Shown here one piece after another: positions 1 through 7,740 of a DNA stretch of 11,979 nucleotides. Below the pieces are notes generated by a model. It was not told the DNA's origin. It saw only the letters and a list, made by a program, of their open reading frames with translations, and searched no databases. The DNA is from an uncultured Coriobacteriia bacterium (GTDB lineage Bacteria > Actinomycetota > Coriobacteriia > Coriobacteriales > QAMH01): positions 1 to 11,979 of the forward strand of contig CASDTD010000058.1 in NCBI GenBank assembly GCA_949283445.1, in the 5' to 3' direction. Positions within the stretch are counted from its first letter, which is position 1; every line of letters begins with the position of its first letter. A program made the position numbers and the translations under genes.

Positions 1-1
1 G

Positions 2-472
2 GAAATCAGAGCCGAAGTGCACAAGCAGATACTGTTCTACCAACGTCGCGCGAAGACGTCCGGACGCATAGCTTCTGCACTGCACCACTCCTACGAACAG
101 GCGGAGTTTCACGAGCGCTGCGGAAAAGGCAGCATCGACTACTCCGATTACAAGAAGAAGCTCAAGGAACTGCTGGGCGTCGTGCATGCCCTGACCGAAG
201 AGCACGAGCAGATCGTCACCCTGGCGCAAGACGCGCAACTTGGCGACCACGAGTGCGTCATGCGCCGCTACGAAGAACAGGTCGCTCCCCTGCTCGAAGC
301 TTTCGACGATACTTGCCAGCGCTACCGGAGCACCGCGAAGGTGCACTTCAAAAAACGCAAGGCGCTCAGCTCGGAACTGAAATCCCGCCTTGCCAGAATC
401 GACGAGACCAACAAGGTCTTCGAGCACTACTCCTTCATGGAATTCCACACGCGCAGCATGCCCGAAGCGTGA
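2..472 (+). CDS. C-terminal part of an unrecognised, charged helical protein (partial)
   Basis: The frame is open from base 2, so the gene very probably begins outside the window. A GTG at 17 gives a 151-residue reading, but there is no convincing ribosome binding site before it (only GGAAA at 1-5, 11 bases away), so I treat the gene as truncated. The visible 156 residues are rich in Lys, Arg, Glu and Gln with regularly spaced Leu and Ala, as in long amphipathic helices or a coiled coil. There is no signal peptide, membrane segment or catalytic motif I recognise. Several aromatic and His residues cluster near the C-terminus. It ends with TGA only 14 bp from the stop of the convergent antiporter gene, so it is not in that transcription unit. 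Its function is unknown. The uninterrupted frame and protein-like composition make a real gene likely. Confidence 0.7.
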   Translation, partial: EIRAEVHKQILFYQRRAKTSGRIASALHHSYEQAEFHERCGKGSIDYSDYKKKLKELLGVVHALTEEHEQIVTLAQDAQLGDHECVMRRYEEQVAPLLEAFDDTCQRYRSTAKVHFKKRKALSSELKSRLARIDETNKVFEHYSFMEFHTRSMPEA

Positions 473-486
473 CAGGGGGTCACGCG

Positions 487-2277
487 CTACATCGTGAGCT
501 GCTGGATGTAGACGTCGTTTCGCAGCTCGCGGGCATGGCCAGCAGATAGCGTCCCGTTACGGCGCAGCTCCTTGATGTACTCCAGCTCACGCGAAAACGC
601 CCGGTCCTGGATGTCGTCAATGGCGTCGTTCACTTGCTTGAGCGCTTCAAAGCGCGCCGTCAGCCCGAACGCATCGGCATCCATGTCCTCGTCGATGCTC
701 GCGAGCGCCTCTTCCAGGGCATCCGCCTGCCTGTAGAGCTCGTCACAACGCGCGACGATTTCCCTGCCGCGCGCAGCGACCTCGGGGCTCGCCATCGGAA
801 GGAAATCACGGATACGGTCTGCATAACGCTTCATGACGATGGCCGTAGACGGCTCGTCGACCCGCTCGGGAAGCCCCGTCGCCTCATCCACGTTCGCCTG
901 CGCGGCATCGGCCACGACAGCACCGGTGAGATGCGCGTCGGCCTGAATGGAGGCGATGACGCGTTCCAGCAATGTAATCTCCGCATCGGCGTAGGCCCTG
1001 CTACGCTTCTCGTGCGGCTTATGGGGGACCACCTTGCGCACCGCGAAATTGGCCAGCAACATCGTGCACAGGATGACACCCGAAGTGAGAAACAGCAGCT
1101 CGTTTCTGAGCGGAAACGCCCCGCCCGATTCCACGGTAAGCGGAATCGTCAACATGAGCGCGAGCGTGACGCCGCCTTTGGGGCCGGCAAGCGCCATACC
1201 CAACGTGCTCTTGAGCTGCGCGCGCGTGAAACACGAGCGCAGCTTCGAACCGCCACGCCACGCGGCCACCAGATCAAGCCCCAAGACCCACGCGAAACGC
1301 ACGGCCTCGAGAACGAACGTGAGCGCCACGACGCACAACACGAGAAACGCGGCATGCTCGGCAGAGCTTTGCAGTGCCGGCATAAGCACCCGGGGAATCT
1401 GCATGCCGAGCACCACGAAGATGACGCCGTTCAAGACGAACTCGACAATCTTCCACACGCTGGCCGACTGCAGGCGCTGCTGCGCGGCCGTAGCCGTACG
1501 CGGGTGCGGCAGGAGCGAGATGGTCATGCCCGCCATGACGACGGCGATGACGCCGCCCACGTGCACTTGTTCGCAGATGAGATAGATGAAGAAGGGCATG
1601 ACGAGCTCGAGCGTCACGTGCACCGTGGGGTTTTCCAGCCCGAAGCGGCGCAGCGCCGTGACAAGCCCCCAGAACGCGAAGCCCAAGACGACACCCGCGA
1701 ACATGCCGCCGAACAACTCGAGCGCGAATTCTTCGCCTGCATGCGAAAGCGAGAACGCGCCGGAGACGACAACCGCGAGCGCGCAAGAGAAGCCGACCGT
1801 GCCCGTCACGTCATTGAACAGGGCCTCGCCCATGAGCAGCGATTCATGCCGCTTCCCGAAGCGCATGTCCTTGGAAAGCGCCGTGACTGCCGCCGCGTCG
1901 GTCGAGCCCATCGCAGCGCCGAAGGCAAGCGCGGCAGCCAGGGGAATGGCGGGAATGAGCGCGTGGAGCGTGCAGCCGACGGCGGCCATCGTCACGAGCA
2001 CGAGCCCCGTGACAAGCGACGCGATGCCGAAGCGGTTGCGGTACAGATTGCCCGAATCGACATGCCGCGACTCGTTGAAATGCAACGGGGCGATGAACAG
2101 GATGAGCAGCAGCTCGGAGTCTATCTGGATAGACGAGGAAAGCGGCAGCACGAGAGCGACGGCAACGCCGATGGCAATCTGCACGAGCGGCAGCGAGACG
2201 CCGTGCAGCACCTGGTCGAGCACGCTGGAGACGATGATGGCCGCCAGCAGGAATATGATGAGCTCGAGAAGTTCCAC
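487..2277 (-). CDS. CPA1-family Na+/H+ antiporter (NhaP/NHE type)
   Basis: This is a cation:proton antiporter of the inner membrane, exchanging Na+ (or K+) for H+. The 596-residue protein has about 12 hydrophobic segments in residues 1-415 and a soluble helical tail of about 175 residues. Family signatures appear in the expected order: FIAPLHFNES (61-70), GSTDAAAV (124-131; the family's D-P/A-V-A-V segment), GEALFNDVTG (150-159, with the ion-binding Asn-Asp pair at 155-156), a polar-interrupted helix WKIVEFVLNGVIFVVLG (275-291), and GPKGGVTLA (365-373), where many relatives have an Arg-Gly. The Asn-Asp pair is typical of electroneutral CPA1 exchangers. The start is GTG with GGGGAGGGG at 2281-2289 between it and the stop of the upstream tcdA-like gene, 12 bp away. 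It is the last gene of the leftward unit, and no terminator is visible before the convergent gene. Family assignment is firm; ion specificity cannot be read from sequence. Confidence 0.93.
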   Translation of the reverse strand: MELLELIIFLLAAIIVSSVLDQVLHGVSLPLVQIAIGVAVALVLPLSSSIQIDSELLLILFIAPLHFNESRHVDSGNLYRNRFGIASLVTGLVLVTMAAVGCTLHALIPAIPLAAALAFGAAMGSTDAAAVTALSKDMRFGKRHESLLMGEALFNDVTGTVGFSCALAVVVSGAFSLSHAGEEFALELFGGMFAGVVLGFAFWGLVTALRRFGLENPTVHVTLELVMPFFIYLICEQVHVGGVIAVVMAGMTISLLPHPRTATAAQQRLQSASVWKIVEFVLNGVIFVVLGMQIPRVLMPALQSSAEHAAFLVLCVVALTFVLEAVRFAWVLGLDLVAAWRGGSKLRSCFTRAQLKSTLGMALAGPKGGVTLALMLTIPLTVESGGAFPLRNELLFLTSGVILCTMLLANFAVRKVVPHKPHEKRSRAYADAEITLLERVIASIQADAHLTGAVVADAAQANVDEATGLPERVDEPSTAIVMKRYADRIRDFLPMASPEVAARGREIVARCDELYRQADALEEALASIDEDMDADAFGLTARFEALKQVNDAIDDIQDRAFSRELEYIKELRRNGTLSAGHARELRNDVYIQQLTM

Positions 2278-2289
2278 GTTCCCCTCCCC

Positions 2290-3024
2290 CTATTCCCACG
2301 CGATGCCAGCGAGCGTGCAGATGCAGTCCGCGGCGAGCATCTGCCCCATGATGGGCGGCAGATAGCTCATGGTGCCGATGGTGGGATGTTCCTCTTTCGT
2401 TGCCTGCGCACCAGCCGCGACGGCACGTTCCGGCAGTGGCTCGGTGGAATACAGCACGCGCAGGTGACGCACGCCCGCCGCACGCGCGCGCTTGCGCACG
2501 ACGCGGCACAGCGGGCACACGCTCGTGTCGTAGATGTCGGCAAACGCCAGACGCGTCGGGTCGAAGCGGTTGCCCGCCCCCATGGCGCTCGTCAGCGCGA
2601 CATTGTGCGCTTCGCACCAAACCGCTAACGCCAGCTTGGTGGCAACCGTGTCCTGGCAGTCGATGACGAAGTCGGGCACCTCGTGCGCGAACAGTTCATC
2701 GAGATTGTCTGGCAGCACGAACTGCTTGCGGGCATGCACGTGCACTGCGGGGTTGATGGCCTTGGCCATGGCCTCCATAACCGCAACCTTGTCACGCCCT
2801 ACCGTGTTCATGAACGCGATGACCTGACGGTTCAAGTTGCTTTGTTCCACCACGTCTTTGTCGACGAACGTGAGCGTCCCGACGCCACCGCGCACAAGCG
2901 CTTCGGCGCAGGCAGACCCCACGCCGCCGATGCCGATGACCATGACGTGCGCGCCCTCGAGCGCGGCCAGCCCCTCGGCACCCACCATGAGCGCGAGACG
3001 GTCGTTCCAAGCTGCGTCGGTCAC
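2290..3024 (-). CDS. tcdA: TcdA-like tRNA threonylcarbamoyladenosine dehydratase (ThiF/E1-like fold)
   Basis: TcdA enzymes use ATP to cyclise the t6A carboxyl at tRNA position 37 to cyclic t6A in the cytoplasm. The 244-residue protein matches that short E1-like family. It has a Rossmann nucleotide loop GIGGVGS (31-37), an acidic residue after the second strand (D55), the NLNRQ motif (63-67) that contacts ATP, and IDCQDT (121-126) with the metal/adenylate Asp at 122. The C-terminal segment carries VRKRAR (176-181) and YSTEP (192-196), typical of TcdA rather than MoeB or ThiF. Odd feature: CPLC at 170-173, where E. coli TcdA has no Cys pair, and CIC at 234-236. The start is GTG with GGAG (3031-3034) six bases upstream, just after the TGA of the prenyltransferase gene, so translation is probably coupled. 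A different E1-like activity (for example sulphur-carrier activation) is less likely because no ThiS or MoaD partner is nearby. Confidence 0.82.
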   Translation of the reverse strand: MTDAAWNDRLALMVGAEGLAALEGAHVMVIGIGGVGSACAEALVRGGVGTLTFVDKDVVEQSNLNRQVIAFMNTVGRDKVAVMEAMAKAINPAVHVHARKQFVLPDNLDELFAHEVPDFVIDCQDTVATKLALAVWCEAHNVALTSAMGAGNRFDPTRLAFADIYDTSVCPLCRVVRKRARAAGVRHLRVLYSTEPLPERAVAAGAQATKEEHPTIGTMSYLPPIMGQMLAADCICTLAGIAWE

Positions 3025-3034
3025 ACGGTGCTCC

Positions 3035-4003
3035 TCACAGGCAGGCGACGATCATCGCGAACAGGTAGGCACCGTTGATGAACAGGTTGCCTTTCATGAC
3101 GGTGCCCATGGCAGGCCCTCTCACCTCATGCGTGAGCGGCGTGACGAGCAGGTGGTAGATGGTGCCAGCGCCCAGCAGCAGCGTGACGACGCATGCCCAA
3201 AAACCACCCGGGAAATACCAGAACGAGAAATGCAGGGACGTGGCAACCCAGAGCACCACGAAGACGCGGTAGACGACCACGCTTCTCTTGCGCCCCAGCA
3301 CGACGGGCAACGTATGCCGGCCGATGGGCGCGTCACGTTCGATGTCGCAGTTGTTCTGCGTCGCCATGACCATGCCGATGCCAATGACGAACGGCCCGGT
3401 CATGAGAATGGTCTGCACCCAGTCAATTTGCCAGAGCACGTCGAAGAGGCCGCCCCCTGGGTAGGAATGCGCGACGAACACGCTGATGCCAGCCAGCGGG
3501 ATGAGGCAGCCCATGACCACGCCCGACACCACCTCGCCTATGGGCAAATAGGAAATCGGAATCTTGCCCGACGAGTAGATGACGATGAATACCGCGCCCA
3601 CGAGCCCGATGACCAGCGGCACGAGGCTTCCCGCCCACACGATGCAGACGATGCCGCACGCCAGCGCCACGGCCATATAGCAGATGCCCAGCGCCAGCAC
3701 ATGCGCCGGATTGGGGTTGTTGTAAACCAGCACCGCGTCGGTAGGGTCGTCGGAATTCTCCACCGTATCGGTGCCAGCGCGGTAATCCGCCCAGTCGTTC
3801 AAGGTGTTCACCGCAGCTTGCGCGAACACGGCGACGGCTAGGAGCAGGCACCAGATGACCGGCGAGAAATCGTAGTGGAAGGCAATTGCATACAGCCCGC
3901 TGAACACCGACGTCAGCACTGCCGGCCCCGGCCACGTATGCGGGGCGGCAAGACGTGCGCACATCAGCGGCGTGAGCCGCTCATAGCTTTTCTTCGGTTC
4001 CAT
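3035..4003 (-). CDS. UbiA-family prenyltransferase, probably MenA-type (menaquinone synthesis)
   Basis: This integral membrane enzyme would attach a polyprenyl chain to an aromatic acceptor, most plausibly 1,4-dihydroxy-2-naphthoate in menaquinone synthesis. The 322-residue protein has about eight or nine hydrophobic segments. Both Asp-rich diphosphate/Mg2+ motifs are present: NTLNDWADYRAGTDT (66-80, with D70 and D73) and NNCDIERD (217-224, with D220 and D224), the latter followed by GRHTLPVVLG (228-237). This G-x-x-T-L-x-V-x-x-G form is characteristic of MenA-like members rather than haem O synthase. The start is ATG at 4003; a GAGGAG stretch (4017-4022) lies 13 bases upstream, a rather long spacing. 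It sits 30 bp after the substrate-binding protein gene and 10 bp before the tcdA-like gene. The other men or mqn genes are not in the window, so the acceptor (MenA versus the futalosine-pathway MqnP) is unresolved. Confidence 0.85.
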   Translation of the reverse strand: MEPKKSYERLTPLMCARLAAPHTWPGPAVLTSVFSGLYAIAFHYDFSPVIWCLLLAVAVFAQAAVNTLNDWADYRAGTDTVENSDDPTDAVLVYNNPNPAHVLALGICYMAVALACGIVCIVWAGSLVPLVIGLVGAVFIVIYSSGKIPISYLPIGEVVSGVVMGCLIPLAGISVFVAHSYPGGGLFDVLWQIDWVQTILMTGPFVIGIGMVMATQNNCDIERDAPIGRHTLPVVLGRKRSVVVYRVFVVLWVATSLHFSFWYFPGGFWACVVTLLLGAGTIYHLLVTPLTHEVRGPAMGTVMKGNLFINGAYLFAMIVACL

Positions 4004-4033
4004 ATCTGTCCGAACGCTCCTCGTGCACCTGCG

Positions 4034-5029
4034 TTACGCGAAAGCGAAGGTCCCGTTGCCTTCGTTGTAGCTCACGTCTTTTTCCGTATAGCCCTTCTCC
4101 TTCATCCAGGAAATCTGCGGCTCGATGAGCTTGGCAGGAGGATACGCGCTGGCACCTGCTTCCGTCGTGGCGTGCGGATATTCGCTGATCGGGTACGTGT
4201 CGACGACTATTTCGTTGAGGTTGGCTTTCTCGGCCAGCAGCGCGCGATAGTTTTCCGGGTTGGCATTGATGAGATCGGCCGCCTCGTCCCACGCCGCGCG
4301 CACCGCGTCAAGACCGGCGGCGTTGTCTGCCTTGAATTCGGCACGGGCCACCATGACGGACTGGGAGACGTTGTCGCCTTTGGTGTCGTCTGCCAGCAAG
4401 GCAAGACCGCTTGCCTGCCCCAGTGCGAGCATGGAACCTGGCAGCGCCGCTGCATCGAGCTTGCCAGAAGCCACGAGGCTGTAGCGGTCGGGAAGGCTCG
4501 GCACCTCGCTGGCCTTCACCTTGGAAACGTCCACGCCCGCCTGCTTGCACAGCATGTCGAAAACGTATTCGGGCACGGTGTTGGCAGCAACGCCCACGCC
4601 TTGCTCGCAACCTATCAAGTCCTTCAGGCTCTCGATACCCGAATCCGCGCTGGTAAGCACGCCGAAGCGCCCCTGAGCGGCGGTCGTGCCCAGGGTAATC
4701 CACTCCATGGACAGCTCGGTGCCGCTTTCGCAGAGCTTGACCGCGCGCATCGGGTCGGTCATGGCAAGGTCGACTTCCTTGGCGGTAATGGCCGCCGAAA
4801 GATTCTGCGCAGAATCGAAGACGACGATTTCGGCCTGCACGTCGTGCTTGTCGAACAGTCCTTCTTTTTCGGCCACCCACATGGGCAGAATATCCTCGGT
4901 GGGCATGGTGCCAATTTTCACTGCGGGCGACGACGAGCCGCAACCAGCAAGCGACACCGCCGCACCGGCGACGAGCGCCGCAGCGCCCGCGAGAAACGAA
5001 CGGCGGGAAACGGAATTATGCATGAGCAT
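4034..5029 (-). CDS. Tat-type lipoprotein, ABC transporter substrate-binding protein (SsuA/TauA/NMT1-like)
   Basis: This is a predicted cell-surface solute-binding lipoprotein. With the chosen start it is 331 residues. SRRSFLAG at 8-15 is a twin-arginine motif, followed by a hydrophobic Ala/Val/Leu stretch and a lipobox SLAGC with Cys30 as the lipidation site, then a Ser-rich linker. The mature part begins KIGTMPTEDILPMWVAEKEG, the pattern of first-strand and first-helix residues seen in nitrate/sulfonate/taurine and thiamine-precursor binding proteins. Start choice: a GTG at 5047 would add six residues but has no Shine-Dalgarno, whereas ATG 5029 has AAAGG (5040-5044) ten bases upstream; ATG 5023 is also possible. 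It is the first gene of the leftward unit. No permease or ATPase gene lies nearby, so it is an orphan component here. The ligand is unknown. The neighbouring prenyltransferase hints at an aromatic or quinone precursor, but that is only inference. Confidence 0.85.
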   Translation of the reverse strand: MLMHNSVSRRSFLAGAAALVAGAAVSLAGCGSSSPAVKIGTMPTEDILPMWVAEKEGLFDKHDVQAEIVVFDSAQNLSAAITAKEVDLAMTDPMRAVKLCESGTELSMEWITLGTTAAQGRFGVLTSADSGIESLKDLIGCEQGVGVAANTVPEYVFDMLCKQAGVDVSKVKASEVPSLPDRYSLVASGKLDAAALPGSMLALGQASGLALLADDTKGDNVSQSVMVARAEFKADNAAGLDAVRAAWDEAADLINANPENYRALLAEKANLNEIVVDTYPISEYPHATTEAGASAYPPAKLIEPQISWMKEKGYTEKDVSYNEGNGTFAFA

Positions 5030-5039
5030 GTGCAAGCTG

Positions 5040-5044
5040 CCTTT
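5040..5044 (-). promoter_or_regulatory. Ribosome binding site deciding the lipoprotein start
   Basis: AAAGG on the minus strand lies 10 bases before ATG 5029 and 16 before ATG 5023. It lies inside the longer reading from GTG 5047, which has no such site of its own. This favours ATG 5029 as the start. Confidence 0.5.
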
Positions 5045-5059
5045 CACGAATCTGGTAAT

Positions 5060-5087
5060 TTGAAACGTAGGATAGAACCTTTACCCT
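5060..5087 (+). promoter_or_regulatory. Weak candidate promoter for hypFCD
   Basis: TTGAAA (5060-5065; 5 of 6 match to -35) is followed after 16 bases by TACCCT (5082-5087; 3 of 6 match to -10). It overlaps the candidate leftward promoter, so the two would compete for polymerase. The -10 match is poor, and an activator-dependent promoter is equally possible. No clear operator palindrome (for example an FNR-type TTGAT-N4-ATCAA) was found. Confidence 0.2.
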
Positions 5088-5097
5088 CTTTAGACAA
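5069..5097 (-). promoter_or_regulatory. Candidate promoter for the lipoprotein-menA-tcdA-antiporter unit
   Basis: On the minus strand, TTGTCT (5092-5097) and TATCCT (5069-5074) are separated by exactly 17 bases, each matching the sigma70-type consensus at 4 of 6 positions. A start near 5062 would give a leader of about 33 bases to ATG 5029. The surrounding 5041-5129 is only about 39% GC in an otherwise GC-rich window. This rests on consensus matching alone. Confidence 0.35.
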
Positions 5098-5129
5098 ACA
5101 AAGAAGTTTTCAATCGGGGGCATCAAGCA

Positions 5130-7478
5130 ATGGGAGCACGCGATATTCAGGTCAACGGCATTGTCCAGGGCGTGGGGTTCCGCCCCTTCGTCGCGCGTCT
5201 TGCCCATGAGCTGGGCATGGCCGGTTGGGTTGCCAACGACGTCGACGGCGTGCGCATTCATGCCGAGCACCCGCAGGCAGAGCAACTCGAGGCATTCGAG
5301 AAGCGCCTGCAGGCAGAGCTGCCCCCCGCCGCACATGTCGTCTCGTTTTCCAGTAAAGACGCCGTAGTCAAAGATTACAGCGACTTCTCCATACGCCATT
5401 CGCAACGCAGCGGCACGCGCGACACGCTGGTGAGCCCCGACCTGGCCACCTGCCCCGACTGCGTGGCCGAGCTCTTCGACGAAAACGACCCGCGTTACCA
5501 TTACCCGTTCATCAACTGCACCAACTGCGGGCCGCGTTTCACCATCATCGAGGACCTGCCGTACGACCGCGCCGTCACGTCCATGAAGCGCTTCACGATG
5601 TGCGAGCGCTGCCAAAGCGAATACGACGATGAGACGGACCGCCGCTACCATGCCCAGCCCAACGCCTGTTTCGCATGCGGGCCGCGCCTGTGGTGGTGGG
5701 ACACAGAAGCTGTCTCTGCGGGGGATCTGAAGTTCGACGCAGATGGAGCGCTCGTGCTCGAACGGGAGCATCTTTCGCGCGAGGAATCCGATGCGCTCAT
5801 CGCCCGCTGCGCGAAGACGCTTTCCGCAGGCGGCATCGTCGCCATCAAGGGACTGGGCGGCTGGTATCTCTCCTGCAACGCGCGAGACGAACGTGCCGTG
5901 GCGACATTGCGCGAGCGCAAAAGACGCCCCACCAAGCCGCTCGCCGTCATGGTACCCGACACAGAAGCCGCGCGGCGCATCTGCAAAGTCAGCGCCCAAG
6001 AGGCCAAGCTCCTGGAAAGCCGCGCGCGCCCCATCGTGCTGTTGCAGCGCCTTGCACACACGGGGCTGGCAGACGGCATCGCGGGCACGTTGCCCGAAGT
6101 GGGCGTCATGCTGCCCTCCACCCCCGTACAGCACCTGCTCATGCAGGCTGTTGACTGCCCGCTCGTCATGACCAGCGGAAACCGCAGCGGCGAGCCCATC
6201 GTCGCGCGTGACGAGGACGCGTTTGCAGCGCTCGGGCACATCGCCGATGCCTTCCTCGGCAACAACCGCGCCATCGTCGCTCGCTACGACGATTCGGTCG
6301 TGCGCGTACTCGAAAACGGCGTGCCGCAGCTGGTGCGTCGCGCGCGCGGCTATGCGCCCATGCCCCTGTTTCTCGACGGGCCGCGTATCGACGATGAGGC
6401 ACTGGGCTGCGTGTTCTGCGCCGGCCCGGAACAGAAAGCAACCTTCGCATACCTGCAAGGACGGCGCGTCTACCTCTCGCAGCATCAAGGAGACTTGGAG
6501 CACCTGGGCGCATGGCGTGCTTGGGACGAGTCGCGTCAGCAGTACGCGCGCTTGTTCGACCTCGCGTCGACCACGCTCGTAGCCGACATGCATCCCGAAT
6601 ACCTCGCCAGCAAATGGGCGCGCGCAACGGCCGAGAAAACGGACATGCGTCTCATCGAGGTGCAGCACCACCATGCGCATATCGCCTCGGTGCTTGGCGA
6701 AAACGGTATCGACGAAGAGGTCATCGGCGTCGCACTCGACGGCACGGGCTACGGCACCGACGGCACCATATGGGGTGGCGAGATCCTCATTGCCACGCGC
6801 CGGGATTTCGCGCGTTTCTGGCACGTGCCCACGTTCAGGCTTCCCGGCGGGGCTGCTGCCATCAAAGAGCCGTCCCGCACGGCATTTGCCGTGCTCAAGG
6901 CAGCCGAAGCATCTGACGACCCGTTCTGGGAGCCGTTCAAGCAGGAGGCAGGCAGATGGGACACCTTCATAGCGGAGCTCGACGGTGCGGAAACCCTCAG
7001 CGCGATGCTCGAGAAAAAGCTCAACTCCCCCGCCTGCTCTTCGATGGGACGCCTGTTCGACGCTGTCGCCGCCCTGCTGGGCATCTGCACGCACCCCGCC
7101 TACGACGGGGAAGCTGCCTGTCTGCTCGAAGCTGCGGCACGCGCGGAACTTTCGGCAGGAGGGTTGGACGTCGAACGCTGGGCGCGCGAGCAAATGCCCG
7201 CCCCCATGGCGAACGCCCCACTCACCGCTTTGTCATTTCACCGTCATGTCATCCAGACTATCATCGAGCAATGTGAACGTGCACGCGAGGTGCACCGCAT
7301 AGACAAGGTCGCCCTGAGCGGCGGAGTGTTCGTCAACCGCCTCGTTTCCCAGGGTCTGGCTGAAGGGCTGCGGCGGCGCGGCTTTGCGGTCTACGTCAAC
7401 CGCGAGCTGCCGCCGAACGACGGATGCATCGCCTACGGACAGGCTATTGTCGCGCGGGCTCGGTTTTTGGAGGAATAG
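5130..7478 (+). CDS. hypF: HypF, [NiFe]-hydrogenase maturation carbamoyltransferase
   Basis: HypF uses carbamoyl phosphate and ATP to make carbamoyl-adenylate and transfers the carbamoyl group to the C-terminal Cys of HypE, the first step in making the active-site cyanides. All domains are visible in the 782 residues. There is an N-terminal acylphosphatase-like domain with VQGVGFRPF (12-20). Two zinc-finger units follow, with C108-x2-C111-x18-C130-x2-C133 and C158-x2-C161-x18-C180-x2-C183. A YrdC-like domain spans roughly 215-405, including KRRPTKPLAVM (264-274) and TSGNRSGEPI (348-357). The C-terminal Kae1-like domain has HHHAH (513-517), DGTGYGTDGTIWGGE (537-551), LSGGVFVNRL (729-738) and PPNDGCIAYGQ (761-771). 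It is slightly longer than the usual ~750 residues, partly from a linker after WWW (188-190). The ATG has GGGGG (5116-5120) nine bases upstream. It ends one base before hypC. Confidence 0.97.
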   Translation: MGARDIQVNGIVQGVGFRPFVARLAHELGMAGWVANDVDGVRIHAEHPQAEQLEAFEKRLQAELPPAAHVVSFSSKDAVVKDYSDFSIRHSQRSGTRDTLVSPDLATCPDCVAELFDENDPRYHYPFINCTNCGPRFTIIEDLPYDRAVTSMKRFTMCERCQSEYDDETDRRYHAQPNACFACGPRLWWWDTEAVSAGDLKFDADGALVLEREHLSREESDALIARCAKTLSAGGIVAIKGLGGWYLSCNARDERAVATLRERKRRPTKPLAVMVPDTEAARRICKVSAQEAKLLESRARPIVLLQRLAHTGLADGIAGTLPEVGVMLPSTPVQHLLMQAVDCPLVMTSGNRSGEPIVARDEDAFAALGHIADAFLGNNRAIVARYDDSVVRVLENGVPQLVRRARGYAPMPLFLDGPRIDDEALGCVFCAGPEQKATFAYLQGRRVYLSQHQGDLEHLGAWRAWDESRQQYARLFDLASTTLVADMHPEYLASKWARATAEKTDMRLIEVQHHHAHIASVLGENGIDEEVIGVALDGTGYGTDGTIWGGEILIATRRDFARFWHVPTFRLPGGAAAIKEPSRTAFAVLKAAEASDDPFWEPFKQEAGRWDTFIAELDGAETLSAMLEKKLNSPACSSMGRLFDAVAALLGICTHPAYDGEAACLLEAAARAELSAGGLDVERWAREQMPAPMANAPLTALSFHRHVIQTIIEQCERAREVHRIDKVALSGGVFVNRLVSQGLAEGLRRRGFAVYVNRELPPNDGCIAYGQAIVARARFLEE
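7469..7473 (+). promoter_or_regulatory. Strong ribosome binding site fixing the hypC start
   Basis: GGAGG lies in the last codons of hypF, six bases before ATG 7480. It excludes the longer in-frame opening at 7384, which would run inside hypF, and shows that hypC is translated from within the hypF message. Confidence 0.75.
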
Positions 7479-7479
7479 C

Positions 7480-7740
7480 ATGTGCTTGGCAATCCCCGCG
7501 CAAGTGCGCGAAATCGACGAGAAGGAAATGCTCGGGACCGTCGACATCCTCGGCGTTACCCGTGAGGTCGCGCTTGACCTCGTCCCCAAGGTCAAGGTCG
7601 GCGATTACGTGCTCGTGCATGCGGGCTACGGCATAGAGATCGTCGACGAGCAGTTCGCGAACGAGACGCTCGACATCATCAGGCAGTTCCCCGAGCTCAT
7701 CGACGAGGACCATCCCGGCATGGGGCAAGGTGTTCAGTAG
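7480..7740 (+). CDS. hypC: HypC/HybG-family hydrogenase maturation chaperone
   Basis: HypC is a small cytoplasmic chaperone. It holds the Fe(CN)2CO group together with HypD and delivers it to the hydrogenase large-subunit precursor. The 86-residue product starts MCLAIPAQV; the Cys2 left at the N-terminus after Met removal is the essential iron/HypD-contacting residue. The OB-fold core ends in GDYVLVHAGYGIEIV (41-55), containing the conserved His47. The C-terminal tail (DEDHPGMGQG) is acidic and Gly-rich. The length is typical of the family. The start at 7480 follows the hypF stop by one base, and the gene's TAG is immediately followed by the ATG of hypD, so the three genes form a tightly coupled unit. 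Confidence 0.96.
   Translation: MCLAIPAQVREIDEKEMLGTVDILGVTREVALDLVPKVKVGDYVLVHAGYGIEIVDEQFANETLDIIRQFPELIDEDHPGMGQGVQ

Noticed and set aside
634..2628. A 664-codon open frame on the plus strand opposite the antiporter and tcdA-like genes.
   Set aside because: Its product is dominated by Arg, His, Asp and Glu with no domain pattern, as expected for the reverse complement of GC-biased codons. The opposite strand carries clear membrane and E1-like motifs.
5030..5047. A GTG start at 5047 for the lipoprotein gene.
   Set aside because: No Shine-Dalgarno precedes it, whereas AAAGG precedes ATG 5029, which also gives a normal Tat signal length.
5016..7193. A 725-codon open frame on the minus strand opposite hypF.
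   Set aside because: HypF on the plus strand has every expected motif. The antisense frame has only a biased composition and no recognisable domain.
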